Shown here: one piece after another, positions 27,234 to 37,250 of the stretch
Layout: each line of letters opens with the position of its first letter
Numbering within the stretch: the stretch's first letter is position 1
From: Bacteroidaceae bacterium
GTDB taxonomy: Bacteria; Bacteroidota; Bacteroidia; Bacteroidales; Bacteroidaceae
NCBI GenBank assembly: GCA_017645305.1
Contig: JAGCPD010000010.1
Coordinates: 124,001 to 188,000, forward strand
Direction of reading: 5' to 3'
Length of the DNA stretch: 64,000 nucleotides
Made by a program: the position numbers and the translations under genes
The notes under the pieces: generated by a model
Told to the model about the DNA's origin: nothing
Seen by the model: the letters and a program-made list of their open reading frames with translations, nothing else
Database searches by the model: none

Positions 27234-28138
27234 AGACGTTTGTATTCCTTTTTTGTAATCTGGATTACGGTACCGTGCCGGGGGGTGAAGAGACCCTTGG
27301 TCTCGGTATTCTGAACAAATGTGAAATGCATCAGGTCATCGCTCTTTGTGAACTGATAGTATCCGTCACGATAACAGTCGTACATCAGGCACCAGCCGCC
27401 CCCGATGAGGGGGAAGACCCCGGCACCCTCCACGTCGTGCTTCGTGGTCTCGCAGAAGCCGTCATGCAGCGTCCATGATTCGGGATTGTGCAAATCCGTG
27501 AAAGTATATTGGCGGATTCCCTTATGGCTGCCGTCTGCCTCTGTTTTAAAGAAGAGGTGATAGCGTCCGTCTTTATCCTGAACAATGTCCGTATCAATGG
27601 AGGGAGCATGGAAGTCGAACAACACCTTCGGTTCGGTTTCCAGTCCGCTGAAATCATCATTGGCATAGCACCAATAGACGCGGTCGTAGGGGATGGAGCC
27701 GTCATCGGTCAGCAACGAGAAATACACCATATACTTACCTGCCGCCTTATCGTAGATGGTCTGCGGTGCCCATACGCGGGTTACGTGGGCAAAGTTCGTC
27801 CCGCTGAAACGCTCAGGGAAATGAACCGTGTGATGCTCCCAATGAACAAGGTCGCGAGAACGTAGCAGCACCATGCCTCTGTTGCTGGCCCATCCGAGAG
27901 AGGAGCGCATATCCGTTACCACCATGCGGAACCAGCCGTCCTTGCAACGGAGGATGTGCGGGTCGCGCACGCCTTTGGCAATGGCTATCGAATCACTTGC
28001 CACAACGGGCTTTCCACCATTCAGAGGTGTGTAATTAAAACCGTCTGTGCTGACCGCATAACATATCTGTTCCTGATCAGGAGCATTGCCTGTAAAATAA
28101 GTGAACAGATAAAAAAGGCTTAAAAGAATTATTTTCAT
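27209..28138 (-). CDS. GH43-like glycosidase, exported
   Basis: Five-bladed beta-propeller hydrolase of 309 aa, family 43-like. A signal peptide covers residues 1-17. VRDPHILRCKDGWFRM carries the likely base Asp, RVWAPQTIYD and SIDTDIVQDKDGRYHLFF the pKa-modulating Asp, and HDVEGAGVF the acid Glu. It starts 3 bp after the GH51 gene, so both are co-transcribed and likely act together on arabinose-containing glycans. Specificity (arabinosidase, xylosidase) cannot be fixed from the sequence. Confidence 0.82.
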   Translation of the reverse strand: MKIILLSLFYLFTYFTGNAPDQEQICYAVSTDGFNYTPLNGGKPVVASDSIAIAKGVRDPHILRCKDGWFRMVVTDMRSSLGWASNRGMVLLRSRDLVHWEHHTVHFPERFSGTNFAHVTRVWAPQTIYDKAAGKYMVYFSLLTDDGSIPYDRVYWCYANDDFSGLETEPKVLFDFHAPSIDTDIVQDKDGRYHLFFKTEADGSHKGIRQYTFTDLHNPESWTLHDGFCETTKHDVEGAGVFPLIGGGWCLMYDCYRDGYYQFTKSDDLMHFTFVQNTETKGLFTPRHGTVIQITKKEYKRLQKAFMTP

Positions 28139-28141
28139 CGT

Positions 28142-30601
28142 TTATTTCAGTTTTGTGGTTATAATATTCACACTATTGGGGGCTACGTCGAAAGTGAGCG
28201 TTTTGCCATCGCCTGTGGTCTGTACCTTGGCGGGACGGGGAACAATATTGTTTGGGTACTGCATGGTATTCTCGTCCTCACCACTCAAACCATACAACCG
28301 TACCATCTCAGCCTTTGCTGCTGTACCGCCAGAGAGCTGCAAAGAACCCGTTGTACCTGTACTGCAGAGGTTCACAATCTTGGTGTAAAGCGTGTTGGAC
28401 TTCTCGTCCAGGGTGCTGTTGGCATATACACCATGCATCTGTCCGTTCTTCTTTTTGCCTTGATATACGGTCTTGCCATCAACGGTAGCGGTAATTTCCT
28501 CACCGTCCACGTCCAACTGAATATCGTACCAGCGGTCAGAATCATAATGGTCTGCATGTGCCCCTTCCAAGGTATTGCGGCTTCCGTTATAAGTGGTCTC
28601 AACAGAAGTCCTGGAATTGCTCCAGCCGCCTAGGTTGAGCCAATCAAAGTTCTTTTCATCCACATAATTGAAAACAATCATGAACGCTTCCGCTCCACCG
28701 TCTTTCCGGGCCTGCACCTTGTATATATAGTGCTTGGTAGCGAAAATGTCGGGACTGACACGCATGCTCTCTTCCGCATTGCTCAACTGGCGAAGCGTTC
28801 CGTCGGCTTCGGCCTTCCATTCCCCTATATATCTGGGGTTCGGAACACCTGCTTTCCAGTCTTTCATTTCAGAAAGCGGAACTTCCACACCTTCAACAAA
28901 AAGCTGTGGATTCCTATAGCTGGCCTGCGTTTTCCATGTAGCCACTCCCACACTGACGGGCGTTACTTTTTTCACTTCCTCCATGGGGATGTTCCACTGC
29001 AAATCGCTCTTCACCAACCTGTTTCCTATGTGGTTGGGGAAAAGCTGCTGCACCCAGTAGCTGGGGGTTCCAAACGACTGGCTGCTGTTAAAGCGAATCA
29101 TATCGGGTCGCCATTGTATTTGGTTCTCGTTCACAAAAATAGGTGCATAACTGCTCATGCGCACTATATCGGCATTGTTCTCCATACCTATCATAAAAAC
29201 GGCCTCACCCATAGCCGCATTCATATTGCCGGTTGCGCCGTAGCCGTTAGTCACAGCGTATTCACCCGGATAGATGACGGGACCCTTACGGTCGTAGCTA
29301 TCAAACCTATTATACTGACTTACAAACCACTGGGGGGTACGGTAATAATGCTCATCCAGAATGTCAACGGGATGATTGTTTCTCCACTTGGGATAATCTG
29401 TACCCCATGCCTCTACATTGCCAATGCACAGCACCTCGGGGAAACGGGCCTTGATGGCATCGTAGAACATACGGTAACGCTCAGGATAATGGTCGCTCTG
29501 GTCGGAATTGTTCTCCATTTGGTAGTTGTAATTCTCGTTTCCTATTTCTATATAGGCAATGTTGAACGGCTCGGGGTGACCGTTCTCGGCACGCATCTTG
29601 CCATAATGGCTGGTCACAGGACCATTGGCATATTCCAGCGCATTCAGGCATTCGTCAATCCAAGGCTGCAACTCGTTCAGTGGTGTGCATCCGCCATGCC
29701 AGATTCCGATGTTCACCACGTAAAGCGGCTTAGCCCCTAAGTCCTCGCTGAGTTGCAGGAACTCGTGGAAGCCCAATCCGTCTGTGGTGGGATAGCCCCA
29801 GTTGGCGTTCATGTGACCAGGTCGGCATTCAATCGGACCAACGGTACGTTCCCAATGGTAAGCGTTCTCCGGCTTGTAGTTTCCTTCCACATAGCATCCG
29901 CCCGGGAAACGCATAAAGGCGGGGTGCAAAGCCTCCAGTTTTTCTGCCAAGTCTATGCGACACCCGTTCTCCCGGCCTTTGAAGGTGGGAGGGAAAAGGC
30001 TCACCATGTCGAGGAGGACGGAGCAGGGGTTCTGGAAGGTAAGGTGAAAGACACCCTGCGGGTCGCTCTCGGTGGCGATGATGTCGGCCTCCACCTTCTG
30101 CCAGCCCTTGCGGAACTTGGTGTCAATGTAGGTGGCACCAAGGGTGTGGTCGGTCTTGGAGGAGAGGCGTGCAAGGATGGTGCCGGGCTTGCCATGGAGG
30201 ACCTTAATCCAAAAGCTTACCTTGTAGCGAGTGCCGGCGCTGACAGCGATACCCCAGTAACCGGGGTTGGAGACACCGCCATTGGGGACGGCGGCGCGGA
30301 CAGCGAGGGCATGGCGCTGCTTGTCGTTCAAGAGGTCGTCTGTGACAAGGGCGATGTCGCTCCTGTCGGCATACCAGAAGGCGGGCTTTTCATCATCGTA
30401 TTCAAAGCTGCGGTTGCGAATCAGTTCGGCATACAAACCGCCGTCACTGGCAAAGTTGATGTCCTCGTAGAAGATACCGTAAAGCGTAGGGCTGATTTCG
30501 ATGCCCTTCTGGGCTACGTCAACATTAATATTCACTTGTGCCCAACTGCTCATGCAAAAACACAACAATAATCCATAAATAAACTTTCTTTTTATTTTCA
30601 T
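28142..30601 (-). CDS. GH51 alpha-L-arabinofuranosidase, exported
   Basis: Multidomain enzyme of 819 aa. The start is the ATG at 30601 (MKIKRKFIYG with signal peptide ending SSWAQ); longer ORF starts lie in or above the promoter. Order: LYGIFYEDINFASDGGLYAE (catalytic N-terminal), a CBM-like insert (about 90-210), FMRFPGGCYVEG, acid/base Glu in YIEIGNENYNYQ, nucleophile Glu in VIYPGEYAV, an LamG-like insert (about 620-740), then the C-terminal beta domain. The stretch around 29990-30430 is much richer in GC than its surroundings. Co-transcribed with the GH43-like gene. Confidence 0.9.
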   Translation of the reverse strand: MKIKRKFIYGLLLCFCMSSWAQVNINVDVAQKGIEISPTLYGIFYEDINFASDGGLYAELIRNRSFEYDDEKPAFWYADRSDIALVTDDLLNDKQRHALAVRAAVPNGGVSNPGYWGIAVSAGTRYKVSFWIKVLHGKPGTILARLSSKTDHTLGATYIDTKFRKGWQKVEADIIATESDPQGVFHLTFQNPCSVLLDMVSLFPPTFKGRENGCRIDLAEKLEALHPAFMRFPGGCYVEGNYKPENAYHWERTVGPIECRPGHMNANWGYPTTDGLGFHEFLQLSEDLGAKPLYVVNIGIWHGGCTPLNELQPWIDECLNALEYANGPVTSHYGKMRAENGHPEPFNIAYIEIGNENYNYQMENNSDQSDHYPERYRMFYDAIKARFPEVLCIGNVEAWGTDYPKWRNNHPVDILDEHYYRTPQWFVSQYNRFDSYDRKGPVIYPGEYAVTNGYGATGNMNAAMGEAVFMIGMENNADIVRMSSYAPIFVNENQIQWRPDMIRFNSSQSFGTPSYWVQQLFPNHIGNRLVKSDLQWNIPMEEVKKVTPVSVGVATWKTQASYRNPQLFVEGVEVPLSEMKDWKAGVPNPRYIGEWKAEADGTLRQLSNAEESMRVSPDIFATKHYIYKVQARKDGGAEAFMIVFNYVDEKNFDWLNLGGWSNSRTSVETTYNGSRNTLEGAHADHYDSDRWYDIQLDVDGEEITATVDGKTVYQGKKKNGQMHGVYANSTLDEKSNTLYTKIVNLCSTGTTGSLQLSGGTAAKAEMVRLYGLSGEDENTMQYPNNIVPRPAKVQTTGDGKTLTFDVAPNSVNIITTKLK

Positions 30602-30630
30602 AAAGTATTTATTTGTATTTGTTTTGTGTG

Positions 30631-30661
30631 CAAAAGTACAAATAAGCGGTTGAAAAACAAA
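30631..30661 (-). promoter_or_regulatory. Promoter of the GH51-GH43 operon
   Basis: On the minus strand TTTG (30661-30658), 19 bp, then TACTTTTG (30638-30631): a full consensus match, 29 bp before the GH51 ATG. Confidence 0.75.
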
Positions 30662-30679
30662 AAAATGAATGATGAAACC

Positions 30680-30710
30680 TTGTAAACCATTGTATAATTC
30701 ATTACTTTTG
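30680..30710 (+). promoter_or_regulatory. Promoter of the GH92-GH2 operon
   Basis: TTG (30680-30682), 20 bp, then TACTTTTG (30703-30710), 33 bp before the GH92 ATG at 30744. Divergent with the GH51 promoter. Confidence 0.7.
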
Positions 30711-30743
30711 TAGCCACAATCCGCATTTAACGAGTTTGGCCTC

Positions 30744-33044
30744 ATGTTTAAACGACTCTATATCCTAACAATTGCCTTCTCTGCACTATCTGCTTTTGCA
30801 GAAAGGAATGATGCCGATTTCGACCCCGTTTCTTACGTGAACACCTTGCAGGGTACAAATTCTAACTTTGGACTCTCGCACGGAAATACCTTTCCCACTA
30901 CAGCCATGCCGTTTGCTCAGCATATGTGGACACCCCAGACGGGCAAAAACGGTGACGGGTTCAAATACCTTTATTCAGCCGATAAAATTCGAGGCTTTGG
31001 CCAGTCGCACCAGTGTTCCCCTTGGGTGAGCGACTATGCCGTCTATTCCTTCTACCCAATGCTGGACTCCAAAGAGCTGGCCGAACCCGATGAGCGCGGG
31101 TCCAACTTCTCGCACAACAACGAGACAGCCCAGCCGCATTACTACAGCGTGCTCTTCGATAACGGCATCCGTACCGAAATGGCTCCCACAGAGCGCTGCG
31201 TCCATTTCCGCTTCACGTATCCCAAGAATGAGGGAAAAGATGTATTGCTCTATTTGGACGGCTACACGGGCGAGTGCGATTTCAGCGTCGATCTTGCTAA
31301 GCGCCAGGTGACGGGCTGGGTGAACAACCAGCGCTTCGTGAACCACAGCGAGAACTTCCGCTGCTACTTCGTCATTCAGTTCGACAAACCCATCAAAGAC
31401 TGCTACGCCCAACCCAAAAAGGACAACACCCGAGATGAAGAAAATCAAAAGAAGTATTATAAGCGCCCACACCTACAAGGCACAATCCTGTGCTTTGCAC
31501 CCAGCACAAAGGTACAAGCTAAGGCTGCTTCCTCTTATATTTCTCCCGAGCAGGCACAGATAACGTTGCAACGCGAATTAGGTGCCGACAAGACTTTGGA
31601 GCAAACCAAGAAGCGCGGGCATGATGTTTGGCAGAAACTGCTGAGTCGCATTAAGGTGGAAGGCGGTACTGAGGAGCAGTTGCGTACCTTCTATTCCTGC
31701 CTATTCCGTGCCAACCTGTTCTCGCGCAAGTTCTACGAGATAAAAGCCGACGGTACACCTTATTACTATAGTCCCTACGACGGCAAGATTTATAACGGTT
31801 ATATGTTTACCGACAATGGCTTCTGGGATACATTTCGCTCGCAGTTCCCATTGACGAATATCCTGCATCCCACACAGCAGGGCCATTATACGAACGCACT
31901 GCTGGCAGCTCAGAAGCAATGCGGTTGGTTGCCTTCGTGGTCGTTCCCTGGCGAGACGGGCGGTATGTGCGGAAACCACAGCATCTCTCTTTTGGCCGAT
32001 GCGTGGGCAAAGGGCATTCACGACTTCAACCCCGATTCTGCCCTTGTGGCATATGCTCACGAGGCGATGAACAAAGGTCCCTACGGAGGTGCCAACGGTC
32101 GTGCCGGATGGAAGGAGTATTTCCAGTTGGGCTATGTGCCCTTCCCCCTGTCGCATGGTAGCGTGACGCAGACTTTGGAATATTGCTACGACGACTGGTG
32201 TGCCTGGCAGTTAGCTCGCTCATGCGGCAACAAGTTCTACGAGGAGATTTTTGCACGTCAAATGTTCAACTACAAGAATCTGTGGGACCCCGACATCTGT
32301 TTCTTCCGTGGGCGGGATGCCGACGGTTCTTGGACAGAGCCTTTCTCTGCCATCAAGTGGGGTGGTCCCTATACCGAGGGCTGTGCGTGGCATTACATTT
32401 GGTCGGTCTTTCATGATGTAAACGGACTTATCAATCTTTTTGGCAGCAAAGAACGTTTTTGCCAGAAGATAGATTCTGTTTTCTCTGTTCCCGGTGAGGT
32501 AGATCCCGGTTGGTACGGGGGCAAGATTCACGAAATGGTAGAAATGGAACTGGCCGGTATGGGGCAGTACGCCCACGGAAATCAGCCCATTCAGCATATG
32601 CCTTACCTTTATTCTTATGCCGGTCAGCCCTGGAAGACGCAATATTGGGTGCGTCAGATTATGGACCGACTATACAACTCCACGCCCGACGGATTCCCTG
32701 GCGATGAGGACCAAGGGGGTATGTCATCATGGTACGTCCTCTCGGCCCTCGGCCTTTATGCTGTTACACCGGGAACCGATCAGTATGTTATTGGTTCGCC
32801 CCTCTTCCGTAAAGCCACGATCACCATGGAGAATGGCAATCAGTTTGTCATTGAGGCGCAAGACAACGGTCCTCAGAACTACTATATTCAGGACGGACAG
32901 CTCAACGGACGGCCTCTCGACCGCAACTACGTTACCTATGGCGAGATATCCCGGGGCGGCACCCTTACCTTTAAGATGGGAGCCGAACCGAATAAACAGC
33001 GCAACATTACCAGCGCAGCATCCCCGTATTCTGTTTCAAATTAA
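30744..33044 (+). CDS. GH92 alpha-mannosidase, exported
   Basis: GH92 protein of 766 aa with a signal peptide of about 20 residues (SAFAERNDA). N-terminal SYVNTLQGTNSNFGLSHGNT and TFPTTAMPFAQHMWTPQTG, then HGNQPIQHMPYLYS, and the catalytic motif DEDQGGMSSWYV at 654. It lies 12 bp before the GH2 gene and shares its promoter. With GH2, a second GH92 and the GH33 enzyme downstream, it suits processing of N-glycan chains. Linkage preference cannot be told from sequence. Confidence 0.93.
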   Translation: MFKRLYILTIAFSALSAFAERNDADFDPVSYVNTLQGTNSNFGLSHGNTFPTTAMPFAQHMWTPQTGKNGDGFKYLYSADKIRGFGQSHQCSPWVSDYAVYSFYPMLDSKELAEPDERGSNFSHNNETAQPHYYSVLFDNGIRTEMAPTERCVHFRFTYPKNEGKDVLLYLDGYTGECDFSVDLAKRQVTGWVNNQRFVNHSENFRCYFVIQFDKPIKDCYAQPKKDNTRDEENQKKYYKRPHLQGTILCFAPSTKVQAKAASSYISPEQAQITLQRELGADKTLEQTKKRGHDVWQKLLSRIKVEGGTEEQLRTFYSCLFRANLFSRKFYEIKADGTPYYYSPYDGKIYNGYMFTDNGFWDTFRSQFPLTNILHPTQQGHYTNALLAAQKQCGWLPSWSFPGETGGMCGNHSISLLADAWAKGIHDFNPDSALVAYAHEAMNKGPYGGANGRAGWKEYFQLGYVPFPLSHGSVTQTLEYCYDDWCAWQLARSCGNKFYEEIFARQMFNYKNLWDPDICFFRGRDADGSWTEPFSAIKWGGPYTEGCAWHYIWSVFHDVNGLINLFGSKERFCQKIDSVFSVPGEVDPGWYGGKIHEMVEMELAGMGQYAHGNQPIQHMPYLYSYAGQPWKTQYWVRQIMDRLYNSTPDGFPGDEDQGGMSSWYVLSALGLYAVTPGTDQYVIGSPLFRKATITMENGNQFVIEAQDNGPQNYYIQDGQLNGRPLDRNYVTYGEISRGGTLTFKMGAEPNKQRNITSAASPYSVSN

Positions 33045-33056
33045 AATAATGTAATA

Positions 33057-34916
33057 ATGAAAAAACTTATTTCTTTTATTCTTACGGCGCTTATTGCAAG
33101 CACTTCATGGGCACAACCACGCCCAGAGTACCCACGTCCACAGTTTGAACGTCAAGATTGGGTGAATCTGAATGGTGAATGGAGCTACGCTTTTGATTTC
33201 GTTGGCTCCGGAGTAGAAAAACGTATGTACGAGAGCAAAGGCTTTGACGGCAAGATTATTGTTCCGTTCGCCCCCGAAAGCAAACTCAGCGGTGTCGGTT
33301 ATACAGATTTTATCAACAACATCTGGTATCACCGCCAGATTCAGATGCCAGCCGATTGGTCGGGACGTAACATCATGCTTAACTTCCAGGCTGTCTATTA
33401 TAATTCCGAGGTTTACGTGGATGGTCATCTGGCGGGTCGCCATTTTGGCGGCAGCACGGGCTTTGCAATCGATGTTACACGCTTCCTAAAGGATGGCAAG
33501 GCACACGACCTGGTAGTTCATGCCTACAGCGACACCCGCACCCTCAAGCAGCCAGCTGGCAAGCAGAATGTACGCCAGAGCCAGTTTGAGTGTATGTACA
33601 CCCGTACCACAGGCATTTGGCAAACCGTGTGGATGGAACCCATTGCACCCAAGGGACTGAAGAATGTACAGGTGATTACGGATATTGACCAGAAGCAAGT
33701 CATTGTTCATCCTCACTTCTATGCACAGGATGGCGGTACCGTAACCGTTACCTTGAAAGATGGCGCTAAGGTGGTTGCTACCAAGACCGCCAACGCCACA
33801 GATGCCTCTACACTCATTCTGCCCGTTAAGGCACCCAAGCTATGGAGTCCCGAGAATCCTTTCCTTTACGACCTTACCTACGAAGTAAAAGATGCCCAGG
33901 GTAACGTTGTTGACAAGGTGGCTTCTTATATTGGCATGAGAAAGTTCCACTGCATCGGCAACAAGACCTATCTGAACAACGAGCCCTTCTACCAGCGACT
34001 GGTGCTTGACCAGGGATTCTACCCTGACGGCATCTGGACAGCTCCCTCTGACGAGGCCCTGAAGCATGACATCGAACTCTCTATGGCTGCCGGCTTTAAT
34101 GGTGCCCGTCTGCACCAAAAGGTCTTCGAGGAGCGTTTCCACTACTGGGCCGACCATATGGGCTATATTACCTGGGGCGAAGCTCCATCGTGGGGAATGA
34201 ATGCCAATGACCCCGAGGTGGCTCGAAACTTCACCTCCGAGTGGACAGAGGAAATCGTTCGCGACCGCAACCATCCCAGCATCGTTATCTGGACACCCAT
34301 GAACGAAGAGTGGTGGCCAGACCGCGTACAGTTCCCCCGCTTCGTCTCTGACCTGTACGACCTTACCAAGCAACTCGACCCCACCCGTCCTTTCCACGAT
34401 GTCAGCGGCGGTGCACATGTAAAGACCGATATCTGGTCCACTCACAACTACGAGCAAGACCCCAAGCGCTTACAGGATATAATTTACAAGGACGGCAAGT
34501 GGTTCCAGGCACCTCATGACCCCATAGATGTATATCGCACCAACGTGGGCTTCAATCGTCCTACCGATGTCAACCGCTACAGCTATCCCCTCTATACAGA
34601 GCCCAACATGCCCTACATCCTGGACGAGTTCGGCGGCATCAAATGGGTAAAGGGTCAGGATAAGGCAACAGGCAACACCGGTGCTTCTTGGGGTTATGGT
34701 GAACCGCCTCATTCCCTTGAGGAGTTTTATGCCCGACTGGAGGGTCAGGTGGATGCACTCATGAATATCTCGGACAATGTTTGGGGCTACTGCTTCACCC
34801 AGCTTACCGATGTAGAACAAGAGCAGAACGGCGTCTATTTCTACGATCGTACCTCAAAGTTCGACATGGCCCGTATCAAAGCCATCTTCTCCAAGAAACC
34901 TGCAGATAGTAAATGA
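33057..34916 (+). CDS. GH2 family glycosidase (beta-galactosidase/mannosidase-like)
   Basis: Exported GH2 enzyme of 619 aa; the signal peptide ends at STSWAQP. A sugar-binding jelly-roll domain (about 20-200: WVNLNGEWSYAFDF, WYHRQIQMP, LNFQAVYYNSEVYVDG) precedes the Ig-like domain and a TIM barrel. The acid/base Glu is in IWTPMNEEWWPD, the nucleophile Glu in PYILDEFGGIKW. It lacks the C-terminal domains of LacZ, so it is a short GH2. The stop overlaps a GTGAAAGAGTGAAAAATG repeat. Substrate could be beta-galactose, mannose or glucuronate. Confidence 0.88.
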   Translation: MKKLISFILTALIASTSWAQPRPEYPRPQFERQDWVNLNGEWSYAFDFVGSGVEKRMYESKGFDGKIIVPFAPESKLSGVGYTDFINNIWYHRQIQMPADWSGRNIMLNFQAVYYNSEVYVDGHLAGRHFGGSTGFAIDVTRFLKDGKAHDLVVHAYSDTRTLKQPAGKQNVRQSQFECMYTRTTGIWQTVWMEPIAPKGLKNVQVITDIDQKQVIVHPHFYAQDGGTVTVTLKDGAKVVATKTANATDASTLILPVKAPKLWSPENPFLYDLTYEVKDAQGNVVDKVASYIGMRKFHCIGNKTYLNNEPFYQRLVLDQGFYPDGIWTAPSDEALKHDIELSMAAGFNGARLHQKVFEERFHYWADHMGYITWGEAPSWGMNANDPEVARNFTSEWTEEIVRDRNHPSIVIWTPMNEEWWPDRVQFPRFVSDLYDLTKQLDPTRPFHDVSGGAHVKTDIWSTHNYEQDPKRLQDIIYKDGKWFQAPHDPIDVYRTNVGFNRPTDVNRYSYPLYTEPNMPYILDEFGGIKWVKGQDKATGNTGASWGYGEPPHSLEEFYARLEGQVDALMNISDNVWGYCFTQLTDVEQEQNGVYFYDRTSKFDMARIKAIFSKKPADSK

Positions 34917-35063
34917 AGAGTGAAAGAGTGAAAAATGAAAAATGAAAACAGAAAAGTGAAAAGTGAAAAGTGAAGAACACCGAAGGGGTCGCGAGCAAAA
35001 AGCGAGAACGAAGTGGCAATTTGTTACCGCTGTGCCCGCTAACTACTAACCATTAACCACTCA
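34914..35063 (+). repeat. GTGAAAA-type repeat array and spacer
   Basis: From the GH2 stop to about 34975 runs a purine-rich array of GTGAAA/ATGAAA units, including three successive AAAGTGAAAAGTGAA units. Then a GCGAGCAAAAAGCGAG stretch and ACTAACCATTAACCACT before the next GH92. No promoter box is seen. Confidence 0.6.
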
Positions 35064-37250
35064 ATGAATAAAGAGAATAAATGTTTTTTCCTCCCCTCGG
35101 AGAGGATCAGTATAGGGGTCGCACTGTGCTTTCTGTTTGCGGCTCTCATCGCAAATGCGGCTGACCTTACAAAATACTGCAACCCAATCCTCGGAACAGC
35201 CACCCTTTGGACTCCCGAGGACTTGGGTTACACACGTACCGAGGTAAAACGGGCCTGGGGTGCCGAGACATTCCCTGGTGCTGCTATGCCCAATGCGATG
35301 GTGCAGTGTACACCCGTTACCATGTATCACAGCGGTAGCGGCTATCAGTACGAGGATCATCAGATTTACGGTTTTGCCCATTCTGCAAAGGGCCATTGGG
35401 ACCAACTTCACCTGCCCATGCTGCCCGTCACAGGCCGCTTCTCCCCCTACAATTACTGCTCGTGGTTCAGTCACAGTGACGAGGAAGCCCATCCCGGCTA
35501 CTACAGCGTTTTCCTGCAACGTTACAACGTTAAAGCGGAGTTTACCACCACGCTACGCTGCGCCTATCACCGTTATACCTTCCGGCCCGAAGACGAGAAA
35601 CGCCTGCTGGTGGATATCACCAAGAACAACGGTCGTCCCCGTCGTTGGAACATAAAGAAATCCTCGGCAGCCAATGCCTTCGAGGGTTTTCAGGACGGTC
35701 ACGGACGTATGTACTTCTATGCCACCTCCAACCTGCCCGTCAGGGAGGTGTCGTTGCAAACCGCCAAGAAGCAGACCATTGCCGTTGTTGATTTCGAGAA
35801 CAACAAGGGTGCCGAGCCGTTGGAGCTGAAGATTGGCTTCAGTTTTGTCAGCATAGAGAATGCCAAGGAGAACCTTGCTGCTGAGATGGCAGACCTCAGC
35901 TTTGCCGATGTGAGGCAAAAGGCCGATGAGACATGGGAAAACATCTTCTCACACATTCTGGTAGAAGGAGGAACAGAGCGGCAGAAGGGGCTGCTTTACA
36001 GTACCCTGTACCGTGCCTTCCTATGGCCCGTCTTGCGCAGCGATGTCAACGGAGAGTATCTTGACAACCACAACAAAGTAATCAAGGGCGATTTCCGCTA
36101 TTACACCGACCCGTCGTTCTGGGACACCTACCGCAACAAGCTACAGCTCCTGGCCATGATAACGCCCGATGTGGCTTGCGACATTCTTAAGTCCTGTATG
36201 GATCGCGGTGAGAAGCGGGGCGGTTACATGCCCACCTTCTTTCACGGCGACCATGCCAGCACCTGGGTAGCTGGTATGTGGAGCAGAGGCATTCAGGGAT
36301 TCGATTTGGAACGTGCCTATAAACTCATCCTCAAGAACGCCACCGTTCCCGGCCGGGGCGGACGTCCTTTCCTTTACGAATACATCCAGCGCGGATGGAT
36401 TGCCGAGAAGGACACTACCGATGTACCCACCGAGGACGAGTATAAGGCTGCCGTCACCAAGACACTGGAATATGCCTATGATGACTATGCCGTGGCTCAG
36501 GTAGCAAAGGTGCTGGGCGACAAGGCCAATTACAAGCTGCTTATACAGCGTTCAGGTAACTACAAAAACCTTTTCGACCCCTCCACCGGCTTCTGGCGCG
36601 GCAAGATAGAGAGTGGCGAGTGGATAAAGGACTTTGACCCATACTACCCCTACTATGCCTATATGTACCGCGAGGCCAATGCCTGGCAGAGCCTTTTCTT
36701 TGCACCGCATGATCCGTTGGGCATGATAGCCCTCTACCACAGTAAGGAAGCCGTAGAAGCAAAGCTGGACAGCCTGTTCTCCGAGCCTTGGCGCCAATAC
36801 GAAGCCTGGAACATGACCGGCTTCATGGGTAACTACTGTCACGGCAACCAACCGGACCACAGTGTGCCCTACACCTATTACTTCATAGACCGGCAAGAGA
36901 AGGCGCAGCACATCCTGAATGAGCTGATGGACAAGTACTACGATATGGGAGAGGACCATCTGGCATACGCAGGAATGGATGATGCCGGAGAGACCTCGTC
37001 GTGGTATGTCCTCAATGCCATAGGCCTCTACACATACTCCCCTGCCGACCCCGAGTACATCGTTACCGTTCCCTTGTTCGATAAGGTGACGTTCCGTATG
37101 GGAGATGGTCGCAGCGTAGTAATCCGCAAAGAAGGCAGTGGCGAGAAGATAACCAAAATCCTCTGCGGAAAGAAGCCCGTAAAGGGTTGGTTTATCAATC
37201 ATAACGATATGCTGAAGGCGGGAGAGGTGGTTATTTTAATTGAGAATTGA
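35064..37250 (+). CDS. GH92 alpha-mannosidase, exported
   Basis: GH92 enzyme of 728 aa. The signal peptide contains LPSERISIGV, encoded by a CTCCCCTCGGAGAGG-type repeat (35089-35122), before a normal hydrophobic core and ANAADL. N-terminal CNPILGTATLWTPEDLGYTR, then CHGNQPDHSVPYTYYF, and catalytic MDDAGETSSWYV at 638, slightly different from the DEDQGG of its neighbours. The last codons and TGA lie in an ATTGAGAATTGAGAATT repeat that also starts the next gene. Probably in the same operon as GH92 and GH2. Confidence 0.92.
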   Translation: MNKENKCFFLPSERISIGVALCFLFAALIANAADLTKYCNPILGTATLWTPEDLGYTRTEVKRAWGAETFPGAAMPNAMVQCTPVTMYHSGSGYQYEDHQIYGFAHSAKGHWDQLHLPMLPVTGRFSPYNYCSWFSHSDEEAHPGYYSVFLQRYNVKAEFTTTLRCAYHRYTFRPEDEKRLLVDITKNNGRPRRWNIKKSSAANAFEGFQDGHGRMYFYATSNLPVREVSLQTAKKQTIAVVDFENNKGAEPLELKIGFSFVSIENAKENLAAEMADLSFADVRQKADETWENIFSHILVEGGTERQKGLLYSTLYRAFLWPVLRSDVNGEYLDNHNKVIKGDFRYYTDPSFWDTYRNKLQLLAMITPDVACDILKSCMDRGEKRGGYMPTFFHGDHASTWVAGMWSRGIQGFDLERAYKLILKNATVPGRGGRPFLYEYIQRGWIAEKDTTDVPTEDEYKAAVTKTLEYAYDDYAVAQVAKVLGDKANYKLLIQRSGNYKNLFDPSTGFWRGKIESGEWIKDFDPYYPYYAYMYREANAWQSLFFAPHDPLGMIALYHSKEAVEAKLDSLFSEPWRQYEAWNMTGFMGNYCHGNQPDHSVPYTYYFIDRQEKAQHILNELMDKYYDMGEDHLAYAGMDDAGETSSWYVLNAIGLYTYSPADPEYIVTVPLFDKVTFRMGDGRSVVIRKEGSGEKITKILCGKKPVKGWFINHNDMLKAGEVVILIEN

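Noticed and set aside
28730..29740. Long open frame (336 codons) on the plus strand opposite GH51
   Set aside because: It is antisense to a strongly supported enzyme with clear catalytic motifs, has no promoter, and is explained by the codon bias of the minus-strand gene.
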